Below, piece after piece: positions 23,197 through 33,924 of a stretch of DNA of 64,000 bases. Made by a program: the position numbers and the translations under genes. Position 1 is the stretch's first letter, and every line of letters starts with the position of its first letter. The notes beneath the pieces are model-generated. The model was not told the origin of the DNA. It ran no database searches and worked only from the letters and a program-made list of their open reading frames with translations. This stretch comes from Coix lacryma-jobi var. lacryma-jobi (taxonomy: Eukaryota; Streptophyta; Magnoliopsida; Poales; Poaceae): contig CM019824.1 of NCBI GenBank assembly GCA_009763385.1, forward strand, positions 32,742,446 through 32,806,445, read 5' to 3'.

Positions 23197-24498
23197 TTTT
23201 CTATTGTAACTTGTTTCTCTCCCTGTAAATAAGAGGCCCCCTTTTTATTCGTCCATCAACTTGCGATTGATCCTTCGAGATCAATATGTGCCCTGTCCCA
23301 TGCATTGGTCATTGATTTTCTTCCTATTCTAGTAGTGATGCACATTCCATCGGCCGTTGTTAATAATTATGCCCAATCACCTTCGCCTCGCAAGCAATCA
23401 TTGCAATCGACTATCCCAGACCTGGAGTCCTTTGAGTTATCTCTCAGTTTTTGGTTCACGACGGCACCAAGATAGTACCCTTTCAGTTCTTCCCGCAGAA
23501 AATGACCGTCCTTTTATCAACCGGCTCTGCAGACGCACTTCCGGACGATTCCGAGGATTCCGAAGCCCCTGTTGGTTACATCATCGTCGTTTGCCGAAAC
23601 TACCGACTTTATCTCGCTTGAATAAACCATTTCGAGAGCAGCTTGTACTTTAGGACAGATTCTGTAATAGCATATGAACTTGCCCTTTTCTGAATAATGT
23701 TTATTTCTGATTCTTCAATGATTTCCCTCGTTCGCAACATTTCTTCAGAAGAACGCCTGCCGAATGTATGACGTCATCTCAGTCGACTGAATCCTATTCC
23801 CACATATCATATCACTCGACATTGCACTTACTGCACTTCACCTTTCTCTTCCCCTGATAAACCTGCTAACTTGAAAAACGCTAGGGCCACCAAGGTCATG
23901 AATATCCGTACTAAAGGCGATATAAATAAAATCGGCTATAACTCAACACATGTGAAACATTTTTCTGCTAAAGGCGATGCTCTTACATCGGCTGTATAAA
24001 AACATCTCTCGAGTTACATAATTTCCATGCGTTCGGCTTTTAACAAGTAGTACCGAAGCTCCAACTGACAAACAGTGCACACAAATCAAAAATTTGTCAT
24101 AGCCGAATACCCTTCCCTGGGGTTTGATGTTTTCGGCTAAGGTAAATTGCTACTCGTCCTTTCCTTTAAACTTCAAAAAATAAGGGCCGATTCTATTATA
24201 AGACCATCGGCCGTTACGTACAACCTGAAACGATCACCAAGTTGTAGAAGTGTCTTTCATAAATTTTCAACTTCACTAAAAGCTTCCGTTGTACGCCATC
24301 TTGAATAAATCTCTTCTGATCCTTTTCTAGTAATGGAGAAGTAAATAGAATCCTTCAAAGGTTCGTCAATTTCAAAACATACTCGAGATCCAGACTTGTG
24401 TACATCGATCCAACTTCGGCTTTATTACCAATACTTTTATTCCTTGTCAGCCGATACGAAACTTTGGTCTCGATCCTTCTCCACTACCCTCGTTTGGA
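23197..24498. other. Non-coding internal region of the Gypsy element
   Basis: This is where RT and integrase of a complete Tat element would lie, but no such domain is seen on either strand. The short words TCGGCT and AGCCGA recur more than ten times between 23,930 and 24,540. Confidence 0.6.
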
Positions 24499-25758
24499 TT
24501 AAAAATTGCTCTGAGAGCCGATTGTTTGAATCGGCTGTTGGTCCTTGTCAAAAACGTTCACAGGACCTGCTTCCCAAGCTCTTCCAGAGAAACACTCGAC
24601 ACCTTCATACTCCCAGTAGGTTGGCTCTGTACTAGCAATACTCACCGAATCATCAGCGTGGACGATCTCGATATCATCTCCAACCCACTGGATGAGGAAC
24701 TGATGCATAGTAGATGGCACACAACAATTTGCATGTATCCAGTCTCTTCCCAACAGCAAACTGTATGCCCCCTTGCCATCAATGACAAAGAAGGTGGTGA
24801 TCAGGGTTTTAGACCCAATCATCAACTCGACATGGACTGCCCCTCGAGTATCAGAAGAATTGCCCACAAAGTCTCTCAACACCATGTCGGTCTTCAATAG
24901 ATCTTTACTTGTCATGCCAAGCTTTCTAAAAGTGGTATACGACATGATATTTATAGCAGCCCCTCCATCAATGAACATCTTGGTCAGTGGCTTGCCATTG
25001 ACATACCCTCTCATATAAAGTGGCTTCAAGTGTCGATGCCTGATTGGTTTATCAAATACTGCCCTTTGAGCCAAGACGAGATGAGCCAACAGGTCCTGAA
25101 ATTCACTTTCATCGAAATCTGAATATGCCTCGTCTTGGATATCTTGATTCTCAGGGGCTATGAACTCTGACGGTAGAAAGAATGCCATGCACGTATCAGC
25201 CAAACGATTACCTTCACTCGGCCCTTCTTTAGGACGCCAGACTTGCTTTGCTCTAGTGCCTACTCGTGCCAATTCTTTGTTCCTTAAGCGCTGCACCCTC
25301 CTTTTCTGGCTTTTCCTTAAACCTGGCGGACACCATTGTCCCCTCTGCCAGACGTACTTACGGTACTCTTCTTCTTCGGTGTGAGCCCAATATCGATCGG
25401 TAACTCCTCTTTCCTGCCGATCACCGGAACTATTTATTTTTATGCGTCGATCGTCCTCAGGGACTCGCGCCCCAAGCCTTTCATGGACAGATCGGCGGTT
25501 GACTCGAGACTGCCTATACTCGGAATACTGATTACTGCATTCGGGGCAGTCGTCCTTAACAGGCAGCTTCAAGCCTTCATTCCAACAATACTGGAAAAAT
25601 GAGCATTCCCAATGAGACCGTTCCTGTTCCCTCGTATCTTCTCGTTCTTCCCGGTACATCTCTTCTTTGTACCTTCGTTGCTCCTCCAGGAATTTCCGTT
25701 CTTCATAAAGCCTCTGCTTCTGGTACCGTTCCTGTTCTCGACGCCACTTATTCAGCAA
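24499..25758 (-). CDS. Gypsy protease region (retropepsin-like)
   Basis: This frame of about 419 residues begins without an ATG: its first codon in the usable overlap is TTG at 25758, and the frame is open upstream into the end of gag. It is therefore read as the downstream part of a gag-pro product reached by a -1 frameshift near 25752-25760. An Arg/Glu-rich N-terminal stretch (REQERYQKQRLYEERKFLEE) is followed by a two-Cys pair (CPEC) and, about 270 residues in, a retropepsin-type motif MFIDGGAAINIM with a second motif LLLGRDWIHAN. The usual DTG/DSG is DGG here, as in several plant Tat elements. The frame ends before any RT domain, so the element depends on enzymes from elsewhere. Confidence 0.82.
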   Translation of the reverse strand: MLNKWRREQERYQKQRLYEERKFLEEQRRYKEEMYREEREDTREQERSHWECSFFQYCWNEGLKLPVKDDCPECSNQYSEYRQSRVNRRSVHERLGARVPEDDRRIKINSSGDRQERGVTDRYWAHTEEEEYRKYVWQRGQWCPPGLRKSQKRRVQRLRNKELARVGTRAKQVWRPKEGPSEGNRLADTCMAFFLPSEFIAPENQDIQDEAYSDFDESEFQDLLAHLVLAQRAVFDKPIRHRHLKPLYMRGYVNGKPLTKMFIDGGAAINIMSYTTFRKLGMTSKDLLKTDMVLRDFVGNSSDTRGAVHVELMIGSKTLITTFFVIDGKGAYSLLLGRDWIHANCCVPSTMHQFLIQWVGDDIEIVHADDSVSIASTEPTYWEYEGVECFSGRAWEAGPVNVFDKDQQPIQTIGSQSNF

Positions 25759-27008
25759 AATGCGCGTCGTGACCCTGGGTCTGGAGGTTTACCCGTCTCA
25801 GTTCGGCTATCTTGGAACCGAACTCTCTGCTGAAGCTCTCCTTTCGTAATCTGCCGATCGGGATCAATAGCGCCAGCTCCCCTCGCTCTATCAGAGGTTA
25901 AAACTTTCATCTTACCCTTACCCCTAGGATCAGCTACATTGATCATATTAACAGAGAAGGATACAATATTTTGCTCAAAAGGGCTACCATCAATCTTCAT
26001 CTTTCCATCGAACCTCAGATGTCCACCTTGAATAGCCTTCTGGATCCGATCTCTGAACACTCGGCAATCATTTATGGAATGGGATTTGGTATTGTGGAAA
26101 CCACAATACTTCTTGCCCTTGACGCCCTCAGGAAGCAGCATAGGATGACCTTCCGGCAACTTGATGCGTCCCTCCTTCAGTAGGTACTCAAATAATTTAT
26201 CGGACTTGGACACATCAAAGTCATAAGTACCTTTATGTTGCCCCAGCCACCGTTGGTTGACTTGAGTCGGCTCCTTAGACCAGGTTATCTCGGCTGCAGC
26301 CACTTCATCTTCATTATCATATTCATCCGCTTCGTCTAGGAAAGCCTGATACATCCCGACAGCCACATCACCCTTCTGGTATTGATTATTCCTTCTGAAT
26401 CCCTGAGCTTGATTGCTCATCGTCGCTAGCCTTTGGGACAACTGCCCGAGGTCATCAAACTCCATGCCGAATAGTTTTTCTTTGATACCCGACAACATGC
26501 CAGCTATGGCTATTCCTGGCAATTGGTCATCCGGCAAATTCAAGGAATAGCAAAGATTTTTGGTTTCCCTGAATCGGCGCAGATACTCTTGCGGCGTTTC
26601 ACCGGGCTTCATCCTTAGGCTCATAAGATCAACGGACTTCTTTTCACTGGTTCCGGTAAAGAAGTATGAGTGGAACTTCTGCTCTAACTCTGCCCATGTA
26701 TTGATAGAATTCACCGGCAGAGAAGCAAACCAGAAGAAGGCTGGTCCTACCAGCGACAGTGGGAAATACCGAATCCTCCAAGATTCATCTGTAGACGCTT
26801 CCCCGAGTTGCATCAAGTATCGGCTGATGTGCTCTATAGTACTGATATCATCCTGACCCGAAAACTTGGTGAAATCAGTGGGAGGTTTTACTCTTGGAGG
26901 AAGAGCCACCCGATTGTACCATTCAGGGTATGGAGACTTGTAAGCATATGTCTGATTCTTTGGCTTTAGGCCGAACTGATTCTGCATCATATCAGCCATC
27001 TTGTGCAT
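25752..27008 (-). CDS. Gypsy Gag, main capsid region
   Basis: A 418-residue frame from ATG 27008. The Retrotrans_gag core is at about residues 40-200 (RYFPLSLVGPAFFWFASLP; FHSYFFTGTSEK; ETPQEYLRRFRETKN). A Cys/His cluster YCGFHNTKSHSINDC near residue 310 acts as a nucleic-acid-binding knuckle in this lineage. The upstream part of Gag (27717-27028) is in another frame and ends 20 bases before this ATG. The stop at 25752 overlaps the protease frame. The particle-forming role follows from the family. Confidence 0.88.
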   Translation of the reverse strand: MHKMADMMQNQFGLKPKNQTYAYKSPYPEWYNRVALPPRVKPPTDFTKFSGQDDISTIEHISRYLMQLGEASTDESWRIRYFPLSLVGPAFFWFASLPVNSINTWAELEQKFHSYFFTGTSEKKSVDLMSLRMKPGETPQEYLRRFRETKNLCYSLNLPDDQLPGIAIAGMLSGIKEKLFGMEFDDLGQLSQRLATMSNQAQGFRRNNQYQKGDVAVGMYQAFLDEADEYDNEDEVAAAEITWSKEPTQVNQRWLGQHKGTYDFDVSKSDKLFEYLLKEGRIKLPEGHPMLLPEGVKGKKYCGFHNTKSHSINDCRVFRDRIQKAIQGGHLRFDGKMKIDGSPFEQNIVSFSVNMINVADPRGKGKMKVLTSDRARGAGAIDPDRQITKGELQQRVRFQDSRTETGKPPDPGSRRAFC

Positions 27009-27027
27009 GATGAGATCAACACTTGAA

Positions 27028-27717
27028 TCAGGAGTTGTTTGTACTTACCCCCCCAGTATGTGGTCCTACCGAACTCCTGTAGTCTGGATTCGGAAGAGCA
27101 TTGATCGAGTTATAGTCCATAAACTCCCGATACCCATCTCCAAACATATCTCTCTGTATCCTGTTCGCCACAGGAGACACTCTAGAAGCAGATTGTGGGA
27201 CATTCCCCGTTGTGCCAAATGCGAGCTGACCATAGGTCTGGGGAGGTTGTTGCATCTCCTGAGAAACCACCCCTCCTGTGCTTGGGCCAGCTCCACTGTT
27301 TTCGGCAATCCTCCGTCGTTGAGGTACTTGGAACAACAACGGTCCCTGCACCGGACCAGCAGCTTCTTCAAAGTACTTATCTGCGTTTGCACCGAAAGTA
27401 TCGACCATGATGGCATGAAAGGTGTTCAAGAAAGCCGATTGATGATTAGTCACTGCTCCTGATACGATCCTATGCATCATTTCCGCCATCTTCTGGAGAG
27501 CCGCTTCTTCGCTACCGTCAGGCAGCTCAAGTTGGTGATGAGGAACAACCTTCGGGAACGTCTGCTTCTGATAGACTTTGCCACTTTTATTCTTGGAGAA
27601 AGTCTCTAAGCACTTGCGCTGGAATTCGTCACAAACCCGTTGCACCAAATCCTTTGATTCTGGTGGCAACTCGTCCATGGTCACATCGAAGGATTGATCT
27701 TCGCTGATTTCAGGCAT
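27028..27717 (-). CDS. Gypsy Gag, N-terminal part
   Basis: The first ATG downstream of the 5' LTR and primer region is at 27717 and opens 229 residues (MPEISEDQSF...). It is Pro/Gln-rich toward the end, typical of Tat Gag leaders. The frame closes with TGA next to a run of seven G (minus strand, about 27050). Continuation into the main Gag frame would need a one-base shift, so gag is either broken here or recoded. Confidence 0.7.
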   Translation of the reverse strand: MPEISEDQSFDVTMDELPPESKDLVQRVCDEFQRKCLETFSKNKSGKVYQKQTFPKVVPHHQLELPDGSEEAALQKMAEMMHRIVSGAVTNHQSAFLNTFHAIMVDTFGANADKYFEEAAGPVQGPLLFQVPQRRRIAENSGAGPSTGGVVSQEMQQPPQTYGQLAFGTTGNVPQSASRVSPVANRIQRDMFGDGYREFMDYNSINALPNPDYRSSVGPHTGGVSTNNS

Positions 27718-27735
27718 CTTGAAATGAAGTGGTCC

Positions 27736-27756
27736 CACCAGGCGTGCCAAAAAGTG
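27736..27756 (-). other. Likely primer-binding region of the Gypsy element
   Basis: Immediately inside the 5' LTR the minus strand reads CACTTTTTGGCACGCCTGGTG. Position and composition fit a primer-binding site, but I cannot name the tRNA with confidence. Confidence 0.55.
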
Positions 27757-29285
27757 TGTTGACGCAAAACGTGACACTCTGCGCCAGGCACACAGCAAGC
27801 CGAACGAGGCTGGCTTCAATCGGGTGCCCGGAGTATTCTGAATCCGGAAGCGTGCCAGTCGGTTTGACCTGAAAACCAACAAGGGATAAAAATATGAGAA
27901 TACCTTGGAACCTGCTGGATGAGACCAGACAGTTCCACATGTACGGCTTCGAAAGCCAATCATGACGGCACACAGCTATAAAAGCTGTTTGTCGAAACAA
28001 GTTTATAATGTCATTCGGCAAATATAAAGATGGAGCTTATAAACACGTTGAATGCCGAAACATGAATAACAAAAGGATAAAAGGGCAAATTGTAAACATA
28101 AATCTGTCCAAATAACATATGCATAGGCCAATCCAACTAATCTGCCGCACGTTTAGCCTTCATAAACTCGTCAAGTGTAAACTCAAGCAAAGCTAATCCA
28201 CCGCATGATACCACTTGCTATGAGTCCACACCACTCCTTATAATTAGATTAATCCACCGCATGATACGATCTAATTATAAGAAGCTAGAGGCATACGTAT
28301 ATCTGAACAGATCTATAAAAACTCATTACTCATGTAAGCTTTAACCAGAATCGGCAAACTAGCCGAACTGGGGTCCATGAAGAAGGAACATACAAGCAAA
28401 GCATGATTAAACTAATCTAAAACCTGCACCTGCCGCATGGTACCCAGCTCTATCAGAGCCTAAACATGGTCGACATGCATGAACCCACAACATGTAACAA
28501 TCTGGATTGAAAGTTAATTCGACCATTACGATCTTATGATTAACAAAGCACAAGTAAACTCGTGCAGCAAGGCCGAACAAAGATCAATCTAGATTGGGCA
28601 AAGAGTGTTATAGGAATCAAATAAATGAAACATATAACACATGATAACTTAATGAATCTATTAGATCTGCCAAATCTAACAGAGCCGATAACTATCTTTA
28701 CTCATGACTTAATCCGCCGCACGATACAAGGCATAAGCAAAAACTTCCTGTCATAAGCTTAAATCCGCCGCACGATACTAAGCTTAACATACGAGACTAC
28801 TTGCATCATATCACCGCATGATACTAGACATGATAGCAAGGTTGCCGGTACATACGGAGGTCGACGGATCGATGATTCCTCTCGAAGAACTCGACGACAC
28901 GACTTAAGGACTCGAAAGATGGCGTGGGGCCGGTTGTATTGATATGGTTGTGAACAGTTTTACAATGGTCGAGGGCTTATATTTATACCCTGGATGAAAC
29001 ACGAATCCTAGACGATTACGACTAAAAATAAGGAAAGATATAAATCATATTCCTAATTCTTTCGGCGCCTTCCATCGTCACGCGTCTTCTCGTGCAAGCC
29101 GGCTTTACCTGTATCATCCATTTTCCCGAATGGGGCCACTGCTTCACGAAGTAGCCGACCGCGCAAGCATTCACCGAAAGTCTTGAGGACCCAATAGCCG
29201 TCTGAAGGTTTGCCGAATTCCTCTCTTCTCTGCTGGATGGACCCTCCTGTCATATCCTCATGTGTGCGAAAATCTGGTGTTAACA
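27757..29285 (-). repeat. Gypsy 5' LTR (copy C)
   Basis: This is 1529 bp with the same ends and TATA box as copy A. It shares with solo copy B the shorter form near the fifth internal motif and several base changes, so it is closer to B than to its own partner A. Confidence 0.95.
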
Positions 29286-30512
29286 AGTTCAAGTCACAAA
29301 TGAGAGGCTCATGACAAGAGTTCAAGAAGAAGAAAATAATGCAAATGGATATCAAGTTTAAACTATCATTCAAGTGGTATCTAGACTCATCATTTATTCA
29401 CATGGTATCTATTCAAGATGGTATATGATCTTTCAAGCGATATTTACCAAGTGGTGTCTAGATCAAGCTCACAAGTGGTATCCTACAAGATGTCAAGTGA
29501 TCCTCAACTTTAAGTGATCAAATCAAGCAAAGCATCCCACACTAACAAGAGCTCAAGTGTATCAAATGAATGAATCATGCTATGACATAAGAGAAGGTGT
29601 ACCACCTATTGGTATCAAGGTCAAAGATCCTACACATGGTGTCATTCCAACACATATGGTGGTGTCCATCAAAAATGAAGACTCAAGTGTCAACCATCTA
29701 CCCTCGTGCAACCCTTTGTATCAAGAAAAGAGCATACCTTTTATGATAATTGATGACAAAGGAGGAGAAAGTGCCAAAGATATGATATGTTAGGGAAGAA
29801 ATTGTGGCAAAGATATAAAGATATGTCAAGGACAAAGGGAGAGAAAACAAAAAGATGGACATGGATCAAGGGGGAGCAAGATTGGAGAATGCAAAAGGAT
29901 CAAAATTCTTGGACCAATGAGAGCACACATGTAGGGGGAGCAAGCTCATGAATACATGATTGATGCATTTGTTTGTGCATAACATTTGCTTGCTCACATT
30001 GCATATGTTTTACATTCCTACATGCTTGTGTGCAATATTTGCTAGAGCTAAGACTTGGATGATGATTGTTTTCCTTTATTTGGTATTTAGAGCTTAGTCT
30101 TAGTAAAACAAGTGGTAACTAGAACCTTGATTATAATGTTGATCTCACGTGGTATCTAGTTTCACTTGTTTCTAGCAAGGTTGATGCTAAGGATGTTTAA
30201 AAATTTGGTATACACGCTTCAAAGGTACAATTCTATTTTGTATACCTTAGCATCACTTAGTAGTGCTAACACTCCCACAAATTTCATATTTATGCATGTG
30301 TGCAAGCTTAAAACCAAACCATTTGAGCACACATGTAGGGGGAGTTAACACTACCAAGTCGGGTTGTATGATACTTATCCAAACCTTCATATATGGTCTT
30401 AATGTTGGATAAGTAACATAGAACCCAAACCAAGTTGGCAATTTACATTCTTGTGAAGTGCTAGCTTGGAATAAGCATAATTTCCATATCTTTGTAGAGT
30501 TGTCATCAATTA
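29286..30512 (+). other. 3' internal region of the Copia element with repeated purine tracts
   Basis: This is non-coding. GGGGGAG occurs near 29870, 29936 and 30338, besides the final tract next to the LTR. Degenerate AAGTGGTATCTA phrases recur at 29371, 29395, 29451 and 29483. No pol sequence is present. Confidence 0.6.
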
Positions 30513-30527
30513 CAAAAAGGGGGAGAT
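30513..30527 (+). other. Polypurine tract of the Copia element
   Basis: CAAAAAGGGGGAGAT directly precedes the 3' LTR at 30528. This is the normal plus-strand primer position. Confidence 0.9.
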
Positions 30528-33045
30528 TGAAAGGTCCTTGTTTGGTTTTGGTAATTGAGTGACAACTTAGGTGGACTAATATGTGTTTGAAGTGAATTAC
30601 ACAGGTGATTAGTCCACAGGTGATCATGTGTGAGCAACATATGCCATAAAGGAGAAATGGCTTGGAATATGTTGCAAGGCTCACACATGTGAAGAAGGAG
30701 CTTAATGCACATGAAACATGACATGTGGTCATGTGGCTAAGATGGTGAAGATCAAGGCAAGACTTGGCTTGATGGACCGGTTGCGAAGGTGAAGGGCAAG
30801 TTGGAGGCTTTGAAGCCGTTGGTACCGAGTGTCGGGAGGCTTAAGCAAGACTTGGCGCCGAAGGACCGAAGCGATGGTGAAGAGCAAGTGACGTTAAGAT
30901 CGATGGACCATGGAGGCCATGTGATGATATGAAGTGGATCATATCATTTGATGATAGGTTGGTGCATGTGTTGCATCAACACCAAAGGAGATGGAATGGA
31001 ATGCGCAAGGCAAAGGTATACTTGTAGGGCATTTCATTTCACCGGTCATAGGTGTGTAGAGAAGATTATGACCGGGTTTAGGATAGATGGCCGTACTATT
31101 AAGAGGAGCAAACTTGTTTGCATATCGGTCATCTAGTGCCACTTGAGCGATCTAACTTTGCAATGTTACTAGGATCGAGTGGCGTGGTAAGTGCAAGTGC
31201 TAATCCTTTGGAAAATGATTGTGAAAATGCTAACACACATACACATGATGTTGTACACTTTGTGGTGTTGGCACATTTGCAAAGGAGAAGTTGTTGGAGA
31301 AGAAGTTGTGTTGAAAGGAGCCATGGAGAAGTGGGAGAAACTAGTGTAAAGTCCCTCTCCCTCCTGCCGAGCTTGCGAGGCAGGATTCAGCGGTTTTTGG
31401 AGGAGAAGTGTAGTGCTCTAGGAGCATCGGACGCTGGTCCGAGGGGCATCAGACGCTGGGTCGAGCGTCCGATGGCTAACCCTAGTTGAAGTCAGATGTT
31501 GAAGAAGCATCGGACGCTGGCAACGGACGCTGAGGAAGCACTGTTGCAGAGTCCGATGCAGGTGACGTGGCACGAGCGTGCTTTCCAGGGAGCATCGGAC
31601 GCTGGCCTGCGTCCGATGTGTTTCTGCCCTCTCTGGAACCTCTCTGGTGTGTCATCGGACGCTGGGGTCGAGCGTCAGATGCTAGCATCCGGTGTGAGGG
31701 CGATCTTGCACAGAATTGAGCAGAGGCATCGGAGCGTCCGATGCTAGGCATCGGCGCATCCGATGCCACTTTATCTGGCGCGCGAAGGATTATAGCCGTT
31801 GGGATCGCTCGGCCGAAGTTGAACGTGGGGGACACGTGGTGAGCATCCGTGCATCGGACGCTGGCCTGAGCGTCCGATGGTCCCGTGTGGAGCGTCCGAT
31901 GCTAGCGCAGTTTGCTCAGTGAAGGGGCAACGACTAGTTAGCCCTTGGGGCTATAAATAGCGTTGGTAACCAGCCTTGGGCTGGTGGTTGAGCACTCCAA
32001 AGCCTTGGTGGCTTGTGTGGATGTGCTTGGGAGCCCTCTAACTCGCTTATGCTTGCTAGTGTGCGAATCGATAGCGAGTGAGTGATCGCTAGTGCGTTGC
32101 ATTGAGAGATTGCTTCGAGTGGCACTAGGTGATCGTGTTGCAAGCCGGTGGTGCTTGTTACTCTTGGAGGTTTCCACCTCCTAGATGGCTTGGTGGTTGT
32201 GTCTCCGTCGTGAAGCCCGCAAGAAGTTTGTGCGTGGCTCCGGAGAAGACTTTGTGAGGGGCATTGTGCTCGCCCCGCGGGGATCGCGAAGAGCAACTCT
32301 AGTGGATTGCGCGTGTCATTGAGTTACCCTCACTTGTGGGTGAGTTCTTGCGGCGCTCGAGTGTCGAGCTAGGTGTGGTGCCTATTAGCCGCCGAACTAC
32401 CAAAGTGTGTGGTCGACACAACGGGGACTAGCTTGGTGGCAACCAAGTGAACCTCGGGATAAAATCACCGTGTCAACATTGTCTATATCTTCTCGGTGGT
32501 TTGCTATCTCCATACACAAGCTTGTATTTACTTTCATATATATTGTGCTTGTGTAGTTGCTCTTGTAATTAGTTAGCTTGTGTAGCTTGCTAGTTATCTT
32601 CCTTGCTTGTGTAGCATAGAAGTTGATCCCGTGAGTGACTAGTTGACTTGTAGTCTTGCTAGTCACATTGCTTAGTTTGTGTAGCTAAGTTGAGCTCTCT
32701 AATTTGGCTTGTGTAGCCTTGTTATTGAGCATTGCTAGTGAGCTTAGGCTTTGTGCTTTTTGCTTAGTGGCATGTGTAGGAGCTCCCCGGTTGATTGAGT
32801 ACTAGTTGCTTAGGTTTGTGTAACCTTGCAAGCTAGAATTGTTTAGGTGAGCTCTAGCTAGCCCGACACCTTATTTGCTTTGTTTAGGTTCTTTTGTAAG
32901 GTGTCATAGAGTATAAGTAGAGGGGTGTAGTCTTGGCTAGACCGATAGTTTTAATTCCGCATCTGTTTCGGTTAGCCGCTCCGAGTAAGATTATTTTTAG
33001 AAAAGGACTATTCACCCCCCTCTAGTCCGCCATCTCGACCCTTCA
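30528..33045 (+). repeat. 3' LTR of the Copia element
   Basis: This is 2518 bp with ends TGAAAGGTCC and GACCCTTCA. TATAAATA lies at 31952-31959. Compared with the 5' LTR it lacks about 24 bp after GCGTCCGATGTG and has a small extra GGACGCTGGCAAC unit. These indels fall inside the CATCGGACGC array. Confidence 0.95.
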
Positions 33046-33464
33046 ACAGTCTGAAATAATCATGCAGTAAATCGTGGTTCAGGTTGAAAGCAATATCTTT
33101 AATCCATCGCTGGTTTGAGATGGCCTCTCTAACTGTGCGCTTCTTTCTTCTGCTATGCTTATATAGATATAGAATAGGGAAAAGGGAAGTAGGAGCTTTA
33201 CTGTCCAACCAACTGGAATTCCAAAACGATGCCTTGCGTCCATTGCGAACCTCAACTTTAGTAGCTGCATTGAAGAGGGCTATATCTGTTGCATCAACAG
33301 GCAATGGAGACCCCCTCCATGGCCGTTCAGGGCTGCACCATTCAAACCATAGCCATCTGAGCATCAAAGCTCTACTGAAGCGTTCTAGGTCCAGAATACC
33401 GAGACCACCAAGCTCAACTGGCATGGTAACATACTGCCAACCGACTTTGCATTTGCCTCGGGTA
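33046..33464 (-). pseudogene. 5'-truncated LINE, 5' part
   Basis: On the minus strand this reads as the segment of plant LINE pol just after the RT domain, with the conserved PVELGGLGILDLERFSRAL phrase followed by WLWFEW and a GNGxxxxFWxxxW-like stretch (RNGRKASFWNSSW). It starts abruptly at 33464 next to the target duplication, so the insertion was 5'-truncated. It joins 12060-12750 once the 20-kb Copia element is removed. Confidence 0.85.
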
Positions 33465-33525
33465 CATACTTGTCACACAAATATTTTTTTGTTGATGTAT
33501 TATTGCTACGTGGCAAAAAATGTAC

Positions 33526-33924
33526 CAAAACTCTCGAAACCCAATTCGTGTTACCGTCATCGGCGCGAGAGCCGCCTCTGCACAGAGATGCTCGCCGTAT
33601 GGAAGAACAACGAGGGGAACATTAGCTGGTAGAGGGTGAGGTGGTGTCCTGGCACATCGCAGAATGTACGACCTTGGCCACCCGTCATGCTTCTCCTAGT
33701 CGCATGCCAGCCCGTGTGTGCGTGGCTCTGGTCGGCAATACTTTCGCGCGTGGCTCCAGTCGTGATGCGGCTAGCCATGGGTCGTGCCAGTTCTTCTACC
33801 AGAGCCATGCGCGGAAGCATCACCGACGTACGAAAGCATCACCGACTAGAGCGACGCACATGCCTGCGACTAGGAGAAGAATCACTGATATTTAGGGTCG
33901 TGTTTTCTGCGATGCAGATCGAGT
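33526..33924. other. GC-rich centre of the foldback element
   Basis: About 400 bp between the two arms, with short frames only and no recognisable domain. The phrase GCATCACCGAC occurs twice (near 33819 and 33838). It may be a captured gene fragment, as in Mutator-like elements, but no parent gene is recognisable. Confidence 0.4.

Larger units (their letters stand above)
19215..29285 (-). mobile_element. Non-autonomous Tat-type Gypsy retrotransposon with an antisense gene
   Basis: The element is oriented minus. Its 5' LTR is the right one (27757-29285) and its 3' LTR the left one (19215-20750). The target duplication AGTTC is at 19210-19214 and 29286-29290. The interior holds gag in two frames (27717-25752), a protease frame (25758-24499), about 1.3 kb without coding function, and a spliced gene on the plus strand (21002-23196). 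No RT, RNase H or integrase is present. The purine tract next to the 3' LTR is at about 20751-20765, read on the minus strand as AATTAGGGGGTATG. Confidence 0.92.
12751..33045 (+). mobile_element. Full-length non-autonomous Copia-type LTR retrotransposon (SIRE-like), interrupted by a Gypsy element
   Basis: Two long LTRs (12751-15290 and 30528-33045) flank a primer site, one gag ORF and a purine tract. A 5-bp target duplication ACAGT sits at 12746-12750 and 33046-33050. Removing the nested Gypsy (19215-29285 plus one duplicated AGTTC) leaves about 10.2 kb. No protease, integrase, RT or RNase H is present, so movement would need enzymes from a related element. The two long non-coding internal stretches are 17298-19214 and 29286-30512. 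Confidence 0.92.

Noticed and set aside
33084..33632. Plus-strand 182-residue frame
   Set aside because: It runs antisense through the LINE fragment and into the foldback arm. The LINE reading on the minus strand explains the sequence.
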